Origin: a bacterium
Lineage (GTDB): Bacteria; Coprothermobacterota; Coprothermobacteria; Coprothermobacterales; JAADFF01
NCBI GenBank assembly: GCA_027063755.1
Contig: JAMORD010000022.1
Coordinates: 1-12,380, forward strand
Reading direction: 5' to 3'
DNA length: 12,380 bases
Positions 5,872 through 12,380 of this stretch are shown here, one piece after another; the stretch's first letter is position 1; each line of letters begins with the position of its first letter. Position numbers and translations under genes: made by a program. A model generated the notes under the pieces. It saw only the letters and a list, made by a program, of their open reading frames with translations. It was not told the origin of the DNA and made no database searches.

Positions 5872-6945
5872 TTGGTACCGGATATTCTTAGTCAGGAAGA
5901 AATTGATGCCTTGTTAGCTGCTCTTGAGACCGGCGAGGTCAAAATTGAAGAGGAGACAAAAAAGCAAGATGTAAAGATATACGATTTTCGTCGTCCTGAT
6001 AAATTGTCTAAAGACCAGCTCAGGACGATTCAGATGATTTTTGAAAATTTTACCCGTTCAGCTGTTACAGGACTTTCTGGTTATTTGAGAACGGCCATTG
6101 AAATAAATCTTGTATCTGTAGACCAAGTCACATATCAGGAATATATTCGTTCTTTGACTGAACCAACATTTATGGTTATTGAAGATGTTTCGGAATCTGC
6201 TAATATCATTCTTGAGATGTCTTTACCTCTTGTATTTATTATTATAGATAAACTTCTCGGCGGTCCTGGTAAACCTATTTCCAATTTAAGAGGGTTAACA
6301 ACTCTTGAAGAAAAACTGATGCAGCGTATTATTGATATTGTCAATTCTTCACTTTCAGAAGCATGGCAACCTGTTGCTAATTGGAATTTTCAGGCTGTTA
6401 GATTAGAATACTCTCCAAGCTTTGTGCAGCTTGTTCCTCCAAGTGATATTACAGCTGTTACGACTATGGAAGTTAAAATGCAAGAAATGACCGGTATTAT
6501 GACAGTTGCTATACCGTATGTGGTGTTGGAACCGTATGTCCAAAAACTATCTGCTCAAATGTGGTTTACCAGTATTAGAAAAATTAAGCGGGACAAGAAG
6601 AAAGTGCTCAATACAATCAAAGATGTTATGTTAGATGTGGCCGCCGTCATAGGGGAAACTGATATTCCTATTAATGATTTGCTGCTTCTTGAGGTTGGAG
6701 ATGTTATAATTTTAGATAGAAAAGTTAAAGAGCCTATTGATGTAGAGGTAGAAGGTTATAAACTGTACAAGGCAATACCAGGTACAGTTGGTAAAACAAG
6801 GGCTGTTAAAGTTGTTGGCTATAGGGAAGATAAGAGTATAGAGGAGTCAATGAAAGAATTAGGCTTAGATATAAATACACTTGATATTTTGTCCGAAGAT
6901 TCTGAAGAAACAGATGAAGAAGAAAATGAAGGGGGTAAAGAATAG
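5872..6945 (+). CDS. fliM: Flagellar motor switch protein FliM
   Basis: FliM forms the middle of the cytoplasmic C-ring and binds phosphorylated CheY to change rotation. The N-terminal LSQEEIDALLAAL (residues 6-18) is the CheY-binding EIDALL peptide. The middle domain includes the GGPG motif (130-133), which contacts FliG, and LRGLTTLEEKLMQRI. The C-terminal SpoA domain (about 250-318) contains LLLLEVGDVIILDRKV and paired beta strands. An acidic tail of Asp/Glu residues ends the 357-residue protein. The start is TTG 5872; it gives the family-typical N-terminus, no ATG or GTG fits better, and GGGGGA lies at 5858-5863. The stop overlaps the fliY start by one base. Confidence 0.96.
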   Translation: MVPDILSQEEIDALLAALETGEVKIEEETKKQDVKIYDFRRPDKLSKDQLRTIQMIFENFTRSAVTGLSGYLRTAIEINLVSVDQVTYQEYIRSLTEPTFMVIEDVSESANIILEMSLPLVFIIIDKLLGGPGKPISNLRGLTTLEEKLMQRIIDIVNSSLSEAWQPVANWNFQAVRLEYSPSFVQLVPPSDITAVTTMEVKMQEMTGIMTVAIPYVVLEPYVQKLSAQMWFTSIRKIKRDKKKVLNTIKDVMLDVAAVIGETDIPINDLLLLEVGDVIILDRKVKEPIDVEVEGYKLYKAIPGTVGKTRAVKVVGYREDKSIEESMKELGLDINTLDILSEDSEETDEEENEGGKE

Positions 6946-7919
6946 TGCCAACAAAAGAAGAGGTATGGAAACCCCTAATTGATTCGCTTGCTGATGTCTT
7001 GCAAGGTGTTCTTGGGAAGTCTGTAACAATGACTTTGGGTGACGAGATTGCCCCATCTGCTATTGAAAGTGATTTGGGAAAGGTGTTTTATGCTTCATAT
7101 AACCTGTCTGGAGATTTATCTGGAAGTGCTGCTATTATTCTTCGTGGTGAAGATGCCCTTAATATAGCCAATTTGATGCTTCAGGTTTTTGGTATGATGG
7201 CCGCTACCCTTGAAGATGATATGGTTGTTAGTACTCTTGCGGAGCTGGCTAATCAGATGATAAGTGCATTTACCAATACAATGGCTGGGACATATGGCAA
7301 GACATCGGAAATTGAACCTGTAGATAATCAAATTCTCTCTATAGAGGAGATACCAGATAATCTGAAATATTTTTCTATCACCATGGATATAGAGGGGATA
7401 GGTAATACAACCATGTATATAGGCCTTAGTCCTGAAGTGGTAGATATTATAGATAGCTTTGCCAGTTCTCCTCAAGCAGAAGAGCCCGCACCTGCGCCAG
7501 CAACGGGTGCTTCTGGTTCTGGTGCTGCTCCAGCTCCTGCACCGGCGGGAGGTGCTACTGGTCCGACAGACTTTGTCAGTGGTAAAGTAGCAAGGGGAGC
7601 AGAGGGGGTCCAAGAGGTAGACTTTGCTCCTTTACAGCCTGCTGATAATGTAAGACCATATCCTGAAAATCTTGATTTACTGCTTGATGTTAATGTTACA
7701 ATTTCAGTAGAAATAGGTCGTACAAAGATGACACTGAGAGAACTATTGTCTTTGGGGGAGGGGTCTATCATTCAGCTTGATAAACTGGCCGGTGAGCCAA
7801 TGAATGTGCTTGTCAATGGTAAGGTAATAGCCCGTGGTGAAGTTGTTGTTATAGATGAGTCGTTTGGTGTTAGAATATTAGAGATAGTAGATAAAAGAGA
7901 GAGACTAATGAATGTGTAA
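6945..7919 (+). CDS. fliY: Flagellar motor switch phosphatase/FliN-type protein FliY
   Basis: FliY replaces FliN in the C-ring of many Gram-positive bacteria and joins a CheC-like CheY-P phosphatase to a SpoA rotor domain. The CheC-like domain spans about residues 1-170. A catalytic-type S-xxx-E-xx-N motif is intact at S96, E100 and N103. The matching N-terminal helix (LIDSLADVLQGVLGKSV) lacks the Glu/Asn pair expected for the first site of a two-site CheC domain. An Ala/Pro/Gly-rich linker (about 178-206) leads to the SpoA domain (about 242-320), with LLLDVNVTISVEIGRTKMTL and GSIIQLDKLAGEPM. GTG 6945 overlaps the fliM stop. Placement before cheY fits a role in ending the CheY-P signal at the switch. 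Confidence 0.93.
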   Translation: MPTKEEVWKPLIDSLADVLQGVLGKSVTMTLGDEIAPSAIESDLGKVFYASYNLSGDLSGSAAIILRGEDALNIANLMLQVFGMMAATLEDDMVVSTLAELANQMISAFTNTMAGTYGKTSEIEPVDNQILSIEEIPDNLKYFSITMDIEGIGNTTMYIGLSPEVVDIIDSFASSPQAEEPAPAPATGASGSGAAPAPAPAGGATGPTDFVSGKVARGAEGVQEVDFAPLQPADNVRPYPENLDLLLDVNVTISVEIGRTKMTLRELLSLGEGSIIQLDKLAGEPMNVLVNGKVIARGEVVVIDESFGVRILEIVDKRERLMNV

Positions 7920-7940
7920 ATTTTATAGGAGGTGTTGGCC

Positions 7941-8306
7941 GTGGGTAAAAAGGTGCTTATTGTAGATGATGCGGCTTTTATGAGGATGATGATTAAAAAC
8001 ATTCTCACGAAGAATGGATTTGAGGTTGTCGGTGAGGCATCCAATGGTGCTGAGGCCGTTGAGCTTTATAAAAAACTTCAGCCTGATCTAGTAACAATGG
8101 ATATTACCATGCCCGAAATGGATGGTATAGAGGCTCTTAAAAAGATAAAGGAAATAGATCCAAATGCAAAGGTTATCATGGTTAGTGCTATGGGACAGCA
8201 GCAGCTTGTTATTGAGGCCATTCAAGCAGGTGCAAAAGATTTTATTGTTAAGCCGTTCCAGCCTGATAGACTGCTTGAGGCTGTCAATAAAGCATTGTCT
8301 TCGTAA
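7941..8306 (+). CDS. cheY: Chemotaxis response regulator CheY
   Basis: CheY is a single receiver domain that, once phosphorylated by CheA, binds FliM to alter motor rotation. The 121-residue product has the complete site: acidic pair D9-D10, phospho-acceptor D54 (in TMDITMPEMDG), S82 (in IMVSAMG) and K104 (in IVKPF). There is no output domain. I chose GTG 7941 because AGGAGG (7927-7932) lies eight bases before it; the longer frame from 7932 would begin inside that binding site. The gene is embedded between fliY and fliO, as in Bacillus and clostridial operons, so it is co-expressed with its target and likely phosphatase. Confidence 0.96.
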   Translation: MGKKVLIVDDAAFMRMMIKNILTKNGFEVVGEASNGAEAVELYKKLQPDLVTMDITMPEMDGIEALKKIKEIDPNAKVIMVSAMGQQQLVIEAIQAGAKDFIVKPFQPDRLLEAVNKALSS

Positions 8307-8312
8307 TGGGGT

Positions 8313-8615
8313 ATGAACTGGTATCTGTATCTCTATATTTTTATAAGTTTGGCTATAATTGGTGGTAGCGCTTGGTTTATTGTATGGTTGAAAAAGAAAG
8401 TTGCCCCCTGGAACACGGAAACAGGGGGCTTTATTATTGTTGATAGGTTTATTATTGATTATAAGTGGCATATTGTTGTGCTGAAATATAGGAACAAATA
8501 CTATATGGTAGCCTTTTCAGATAAGGATTTTAGGCTATTGGATATATGGGAAGAAGAGAAAAGCGCATTACAGACACAGAATGATGTCTCCTTCAAGGAG
8601 GTACTGGACGAGTGA
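8313..8615 (+). CDS. fliO: Flagellar biosynthesis protein FliO (FliZ-like)
   Basis: FliO is a small membrane protein that helps assemble the FliP core of the export gate. This 100-residue product has one membrane helix (about 3-26), a basic WLKKKV boundary, then the short beta-rich cytoplasmic part typical of the family (FIIVDRFIIDYKWHIVVLKY, then YYMVAF). It has an acidic end. Overall similarity to named FliO proteins is low, as usual for this family; the call rests heavily on topology, size and position just before fliP. It starts at ATG 8313, six bases after the cheY stop, with a weak GGGG site. The stop overlaps the fliP GTG by four bases. It contains a terminator-like hairpin (8403-8441). 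Confidence 0.8.
   Translation: MNWYLYLYIFISLAIIGGSAWFIVWLKKKVAPWNTETGGFIIVDRFIIDYKWHIVVLKYRNKYYMVAFSDKDFRLLDIWEEEKSALQTQNDVSFKEVLDE
8403..8441 (+). terminator. Terminator-like hairpin inside fliO
   Basis: GCCCCCTG (8403-8410) is exactly complementary to CAGGGGGC (8422-8429), with an 11-base loop, and is followed at once by TTTATTATTGTT. An A-rich stretch precedes it (8391-8399). This is the layout of a factor-independent terminator, but it lies inside codons of fliO (residues about 31-43). It may cause partial premature termination before the export-gate genes, especially when ribosomes are not following the polymerase closely. It may also be a chance feature of Pro and Gly codons. Confidence 0.4.
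8588..8602 (+). promoter_or_regulatory. fliP ribosome binding site with adjacent complementary CTCC
   Basis: AAGGAGGT (8595-8602) is a near-perfect Shine-Dalgarno nine bases before the fliP GTG at 8612. Directly upstream, CTCC (8588-8591) can pair with GGAG (8597-8600), with G-U pairs able to extend the stem. The strong site identifies the GTG start. The small stem is probably too weak to block translation alone, and ribosomes finishing fliO would open it. Confidence 0.55.
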
Positions 8616-9280
8616 ATACCTCTACGCTTGTTATATCATTGCCGGGACTTGGTAATGAACCCTATATTGTGCAGATTATTGCTTTGCTTACTGTTTTGAG
8701 TATTGCTCCATATATTATCATGTTCTTTACAACCTTTCTTCGTATTTCTATTGTCTTTAGTTTTCTTCGTAATGCTATGGGACTTCAACAATTTCCATCA
8801 GCTCAGGTATTTGTTACATTGTCTCTTATATTGACCTTTGTTATAATGAAACCTACCTTTACGGCTATATATGCTGATGCGTGGGTTCCATACTCCAGTG
8901 GTGATATTACGCTTCAAGAATTTGTTAATAGAAGTTCAGGATATTTAGAAGATTTTATGTTAAAACAGACGGATCAAAAGGATTTGGAGATGATGTTTAC
9001 CATCGCTGGAGAAAAACCTCCGGAGAAGCCTAAAGATACCCCGTTTGCCATAGCTGCAGGGGCATTTATGGTATCAGAGCTGAAGAAAGCTTTTTTGATG
9101 GGTTTCCTTATATATTTGCCATTTATAGCGTTAGATATTGTTGTTGCTTCTGTGCTTATGTCTCTCGGTATGTTTATGATACCACCAATGATGATTTCGT
9201 TGCCTTTGAAGGTAATGTTATTTCTTATAGCAAATGGTTGGGATCTTGTTATTATGGGATTGGCGAGGAGTTTTAAATAA
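8612..9280 (+). CDS. fliP: Flagellar type III export gate protein FliP
   Basis: FliP forms, with FliQ and FliR, the helical core through which flagellar proteins leave the cytoplasm. Family features are LTVLSIAPYIIMFFTTFLRI (residues 26-45), SFLRNAMG, the FMLKQT segment in the central loop, SELKKAFLMGFLIYLPFIALD and SVLMSLGMFMIPPMMISLPL. The 222-residue protein starts only a few residues before the first core helix and shows no cleavable signal peptide, which many FliP proteins have. The Met gasket that seals the closed gate (Met-Met-Met in Salmonella) reads M187-F188-M189 here. The start GTG 8612 overlaps the fliO stop. The stop overlaps the fliQ ATG by one base. Confidence 0.96.
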   Translation: MNTSTLVISLPGLGNEPYIVQIIALLTVLSIAPYIIMFFTTFLRISIVFSFLRNAMGLQQFPSAQVFVTLSLILTFVIMKPTFTAIYADAWVPYSSGDITLQEFVNRSSGYLEDFMLKQTDQKDLEMMFTIAGEKPPEKPKDTPFAIAAGAFMVSELKKAFLMGFLIYLPFIALDIVVASVLMSLGMFMIPPMMISLPLKVMLFLIANGWDLVIMGLARSFK

Positions 9281-9543
9281 TGTTGACAGATTTTGTGTTT
9301 TTCTGGTTTCAAAAGGTGCTTGTTATGGTGCTTTTATGGGTGATGCCCGTACTTCTTGTTGCTGTTGTTATAGGTCTTCTTATTAGCTTATTTCAGGTTG
9401 TTACTCAAATTCATGATGCAGCACTGAATTTTGTACCCAAATTTCTTATAGCTATGCTCTTGGTTGTGTTGGGAGCTCCTATAGTATTTAAATCATTGGC
9501 AAAACTCTTTGGTGAAATCATTGCTACTTGGAATACCTTGTAG
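9280..9543 (+). CDS. fliQ: Flagellar type III export gate protein FliQ
   Basis: FliQ is the two-helix subunit that packs around the FliP/FliR core; four copies are known in solved gates. The 87 residues give two membrane helices (about 11-37 and 52-72) joined by the conserved cytoplasmic loop, seen as LISLFQVVTQIHDAALNFVP; the common form is FQATTQIQEQTLSFVPK, so the loop is slightly altered. ATG 9280 is inside the fliP TAATG junction, with GAGGAG (9265-9270) as binding site. The end may overlap fliR by 16 bases, depending on the fliR start. Confidence 0.94.
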   Translation: MLTDFVFFWFQKVLVMVLLWVMPVLLVAVVIGLLISLFQVVTQIHDAALNFVPKFLIAMLLVVLGAPIVFKSLAKLFGEIIATWNTL

Positions 9544-10295
9544 CCATGGAGATTGCAACATTTATTACCGTATATCCACGCATATTTGGGTTTTTTATAG
9601 GGCTGATGTTTCTCAATCCTCGTATTTTCCCTCTTAGGGTAAAATCGGCTCTTGCTGCTATATTGGCTGTTATTGTTTCGCTATACTTATCTCACAAAGG
9701 AATTGTAGTACCTCACTATTCTCTTCTTGGTATGTTTGTCATAGAGTTTATTGTGGGTGTGTTTCTGGGATTTGTAACCAGTCTGTTTCTTGTAGGGCTG
9801 GAGTTGACTGGTGCTATGTATGATATATCGTCTGGTTTCAGTATGGCCAATATGATGGATCCAGTTACAGGACAGCGTACGGCTATTATGGGGCAATATA
9901 TTGGTATGTACTTTGCCACATTATTCTTTGCTTCTGGTGGATTTGAGTTACTGTTGAAAATGATAATTGAGACATACCGTGTTTTACCTTTGGGCAGTGC
10001 AATGTTTACATCACTGGGAATAAAACATGTTGTATGGTTTATTACCAAGTCTACTATGTGGGGAATGTCTCTTGCTTTACCTTTAACGATTGTTGTTCTG
10101 GTACTTGAGATTTCTCTTGGTCTTATCAATCGTGGTATAGGTAATATTCCTATTTTCGTGCTCTGGCTGCCTATTCGTACATTTGTTGCATTGTTTTTAT
10201 TGGTGTTGCTCATGCGACCTCTTAATACTGTCATGATACATGCCATTAGTATACAAGCTGATATACTACAGAAATATTTACCCTTACTAAGGTGA
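9528..10295 (+). CDS. fliR: Flagellar type III export gate protein FliR
   Basis: FliR completes the FliPQR core and provides the plug region in the gate lumen. It is a 255-residue hydrophobic protein with several membrane helices. Family features include PRIFGFFIGLMFLNPRIFP near the N-terminus, the loop MMDPVTGQRTAIMGQYIG, and the C-terminal INRGIGNIPIFVLWLPIRTF. The usual PQxN motif of that last segment is absent (G205-N206-I207-P208). Two starts are possible: TTG 9528, overlapping fliQ by 16 bases, and ATG 9546, two bases after its stop. I favour TTG because it puts the first conserved Arg at residue 18, close to other FliR proteins, but the ATG (six residues shorter) is credible. Neither has a strong binding site. 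Spacing to flhB is six bases. Confidence 0.93.
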   Translation: MEYLVAMEIATFITVYPRIFGFFIGLMFLNPRIFPLRVKSALAAILAVIVSLYLSHKGIVVPHYSLLGMFVIEFIVGVFLGFVTSLFLVGLELTGAMYDISSGFSMANMMDPVTGQRTAIMGQYIGMYFATLFFASGGFELLLKMIIETYRVLPLGSAMFTSLGIKHVVWFITKSTMWGMSLALPLTIVVLVLEISLGLINRGIGNIPIFVLWLPIRTFVALFLLVLLMRPLNTVMIHAISIQADILQKYLPLLR

Positions 10296-10301
10296 TGAAC
10301 T

Positions 10302-11360
10302 GTGGCTGATGAAAAGACAGAAAAACCAACGCCGCGAAAACTAAGAAAAGCCAGAGAACAGGGTCAGGTACCTCGCTCCAGAGAAATGCAATCGGCTTTA
10401 GTGTTTCTTGCGGTAGTAGCAACGCTTAGTATGGTATACAACAAAACTTTGAATACATTAACACGGCTTATGATACTGTGGAGAGATTTGTCGCCAGATG
10501 CTTTGCTGAAACCTGAGCAGACTATATATACTGCATGGAAACCTGTCATTTCATTGTGGATATGGACTGTTCTTTTGCTGGGAGCAGTGGTAATTGTTGT
10601 AGTGTTCTTTACCAATATGGCATTTGGCGGTTTTGTACTTGCGTGGAAGAGGCTTATTCCCCGAATGGATGCCTTGAATCCGGTTTCCAACTTGAAGAGT
10701 ATGTTTTCCCTGAATAAGCTTGTTGAAACACTATTTGGTATTGTGAAACTATTTATTATTAGTGCTGTTGTCTATTTTTATCTAAAAGACCATTGGGCCG
10801 CGCTAATATCTGTTATGGGAGTGAACTTCAAAGCCCAGATGTATGAGTTTATAGAGGTTGTTAATAGCCTTTTGTGGAGGGTAGGTATTATTTATCTATT
10901 AATAGCCATTGTAGACTGGTATTATCAAAAGTGGCATTATATGAAGAACATGCGAATGACTAAGCAAGAGGTTAAAGAAGAGATGAAGGCTATGGAAGGT
11001 AACCCTCAGATAAAGAGTAAAATTAGACAAAAGATGTATGCCATGGTGATGAGACGTATGCTTATTGATACAAAAAATGCTACAGCAGTTATTACGAATC
11101 CTACAGAGTTTGCTGTGGCCATTCAATATGATGAGAGTATGATAGCCCCTAAGATTGTTGCCAAGGGGACAGGATGGATGGCCAAAAGGATTAAAGATAT
11201 TGCCCGTAAACATGGTATACCTATATTTAGAAGACCTAAATTGGCAAGAAGACTTTTTTGGGAACATGAAGTGGGAGATTATATAAAGCCAGATTTTTAT
11301 ATAGAAGTAGCAAAGATCATTAGAGATGTTATTATGAGAAAGAATAGGAGCAGGAGGTAG
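10302..11360 (+). CDS. flhB: Flagellar export apparatus switch protein FlhB
   Basis: FlhB wraps the FliPQR gate and, after self-cleavage, switches export from hook to filament proteins in concert with FliK. The N-terminus KTEKPTPRKLRKAREQGQVP is canonical. Four membrane segments lie at about 30-46, 82-106, 140-161 and 191-209. The cytoplasmic part includes VKEEMKAMEGNPQIKSKIRQ. The self-cleavage site reads N266-P267-T268-E269; the usual tetrapeptide is NPTH. The catalytic Asn and Pro are present, so cleavage is plausible but may be altered. Near the end, WEHEVGDYIKPDFY matches the usual EVGxxIPxxLY with the Pro shifted by one. GTG 10302 follows AAGGTGA (10289-10295). The length of 352 is typical. 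Confidence 0.96.
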   Translation: MADEKTEKPTPRKLRKAREQGQVPRSREMQSALVFLAVVATLSMVYNKTLNTLTRLMILWRDLSPDALLKPEQTIYTAWKPVISLWIWTVLLLGAVVIVVVFFTNMAFGGFVLAWKRLIPRMDALNPVSNLKSMFSLNKLVETLFGIVKLFIISAVVYFYLKDHWAALISVMGVNFKAQMYEFIEVVNSLLWRVGIIYLLIAIVDWYYQKWHYMKNMRMTKQEVKEEMKAMEGNPQIKSKIRQKMYAMVMRRMLIDTKNATAVITNPTEFAVAIQYDESMIAPKIVAKGTGWMAKRIKDIARKHGIPIFRRPKLARRLFWEHEVGDYIKPDFYIEVAKIIRDVIMRKNRSRR

Positions 11361-11365
11361 CCAAC

Positions 11366-12380
11366 TTGCGTGGCGATAAAGGTATTTCTGTAGTTGTATT
11401 TTTCGTAATTGGGTTGATTCTTATCATCTATCCATTGCCTACTGTTGTGTTGGATTTAATGTTTGCAATAAACCTTGCGTTGTCGTTTATTATACTTTTG
11501 CTTAGTGTGTATGTAGATAATCCAATAAAGTTTTCTTCTTATCCCTCTTTACTTCTGTTTATGGTATATTTGCACTTATCTTTGATTGTTGCTTCTGTTA
11601 GATCTATCCTCGCTACTGGTAGCGCTGGAGCTTTGTCTGACTTATTTGGAAGGTTAATATTGGGAGGTACTGGGAATTTTGTGATAGGCTTGGCTGTTTT
11701 TATTGTTATTGTCGTTATTCAATATATGGTTATCACCAATGGTCAACAGCGTATCGCAGAGGTTGCTGCTCGTTTTACCCTTGATGCTATGCCTGGCAAA
11801 CAGATGTCTATAGATGCCGATGTTTCCGCAGGTTTTATTACACCAGAAGAGGCGCGTAAACGTAGAAAAGCATTAGAGCAAGAATCAGCTTTTTTTGGTG
11901 CCATGGATGGTGCTTCACGATTTGTTAAAGGAGAAGTATTGGGAGCAGTTTTGGCTGCTCTTGTTAGCTCATTGGGTGGGGTTGCTGTTGGTATGTTAAA
12001 AGGTATGGATGCAGGTACAGCCTTTGAGCAGTATTTTTCTATGTCGGTGGGTTTCGTTATTCAAATTACATTATCATCTTTGCTTATATCCATGTCTGCA
12101 GGATTACTTGTTACCCGTGTATCTAAAGATGTGGGCATTTCTTCTCTGGTGGTTGATGAACTGACTTCTTATCCAAAGATTATGGAATATGCAGCATATG
12201 CATTTGCTATTTTGGCTTTTATACCCGGTATGGGAGGGTTTTCTACACGTCTTGTTTTCATTTTGCTTGCAGGTGCTTTATACTGGTTGGCTTCATACTT
12301 TAGGAAAGAAACAGTGCCCGTTCTTGAGACAGAGACGTCTGAAGGGGGCGAAATAGGGTCTGGGGCTGGTGTTACTGGAG
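11366..12380 (+). CDS. flhA: Flagellar export gate protein FlhA, N-terminal part (3' end outside window)
   Basis: FlhA is the ring-forming export gate subunit that couples ion flow to secretion and docks cargo-chaperone complexes. The frame is open from TTG 11366 to the window end (338 codons, about half of the usual 680-700). AGGAGG (11352-11357), eight bases upstream, and the lack of another in-frame start fix the TTG. The family signature RIAEVAARFTLDAMPGKQM is present at 129-147, followed by SIDADVSAGF, AFFGAMDGASRFVKGE and SAGLLVTRV. Several membrane helices are visible. Positions normally near-constant are changed: LRLALN reads LHLSLI (69-74), FVRGD reads FVKGE (E190), QIPAL reads QITLSSL, and GGN has become GGTGN. 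The family call is secure. Confidence 0.95.
   Translation, partial: MRGDKGISVVVFFVIGLILIIYPLPTVVLDLMFAINLALSFIILLLSVYVDNPIKFSSYPSLLLFMVYLHLSLIVASVRSILATGSAGALSDLFGRLILGGTGNFVIGLAVFIVIVVIQYMVITNGQQRIAEVAARFTLDAMPGKQMSIDADVSAGFITPEEARKRRKALEQESAFFGAMDGASRFVKGEVLGAVLAALVSSLGGVAVGMLKGMDAGTAFEQYFSMSVGFVIQITLSSLLISMSAGLLVTRVSKDVGISSLVVDELTSYPKIMEYAAYAFAILAFIPGMGGFSTRLVFILLAGALYWLASYFRKETVPVLETETSEGGEIGSGAGVTG

Noticed and set aside
7116-7613. Long minus-strand open frame (165 codons) opposite fliY
   Set aside because: It is antisense to a secure gene, has a Cys/Arg/Ser-rich composition typical of shadow frames, and shows no recognisable domain.
1-12380. Mobile elements, CRISPR arrays, tRNA or rRNA genes, defence systems
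   Set aside because: The window is filled end to end by co-directional flagellar genes; no transposase, repeat array or RNA gene signature was found.

Overview
The window is one uninterrupted piece of a large flagellar (fla/che-type) operon, with every gene on the + strand. The order is fliK (3' end), flgD, a TIGR02530-type flagellar operon gene, flgE, flbD, motA, motB, fliL, a second fliL, fliM, fliY (fliN type), cheY, fliO, fliP, fliQ, fliR, flhB and flhA (5' end). This order, the A+T-rich composition, the strong GGAGG ribosome binding sites, the frequent GTG/TTG starts, and FlbD and FliY in place of a plain FliN all point to a Gram-positive-like anaerobe of the Clostridia or a related deep lineage (Thermotogota and Synergistota have similar operons). 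The sequence does not fix the species.

Region by region: 1-3065 holds rod/hook assembly (hook-length control FliK, hook cap FlgD, the TIGR02530 protein, hook protein FlgE). 3133-5859 holds the motor stator and its helpers (FlbD, MotA, MotB, two FliL paralogues). 5872-8306 holds the rotor switch and its signal (FliM, FliY, CheY). 8313-12380 holds the type III export gate and its accessory (FliO, FliP, FliQ, FliR, FlhB, FlhA). Most junctions overlap by 1-16 bases or are separated by under 25 bases, so translation is probably coupled along the transcript. The MotA/MotB polar and charged residues resemble sodium-driven stators.

Only two intergenic gaps exceed 50 bases, and both flank flgE. The upstream gap (1354-1451) is a G+C-rich island that can fold into two mutually exclusive structures. 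One is a long hairpin (1380-1418); the other is an extended hairpin (1410-1441) that buries the flgE Shine-Dalgarno sequence. This is the architecture of a translational switch and I do not recognise it as a known riboswitch class. The downstream gap carries a perfect 14-bp stem followed by a short T run (3079-3115). flgE therefore looks like an individually controlled cassette inside the operon. A second terminator-like hairpin lies inside fliO, just ahead of the export-gate genes.

The export-gate proteins are recognisable by family, but each departs from the usual motifs at places normally near-invariant: FlhB has NPTE instead of NPTH, FlhA has changed LRLALN, RGD and QIPAL segments, FliR lacks the PQxN motif, and FliP has Met-Phe-Met in place of a Met-Met-Met gasket. 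No mobile element, CRISPR array, tRNA or rRNA was seen.
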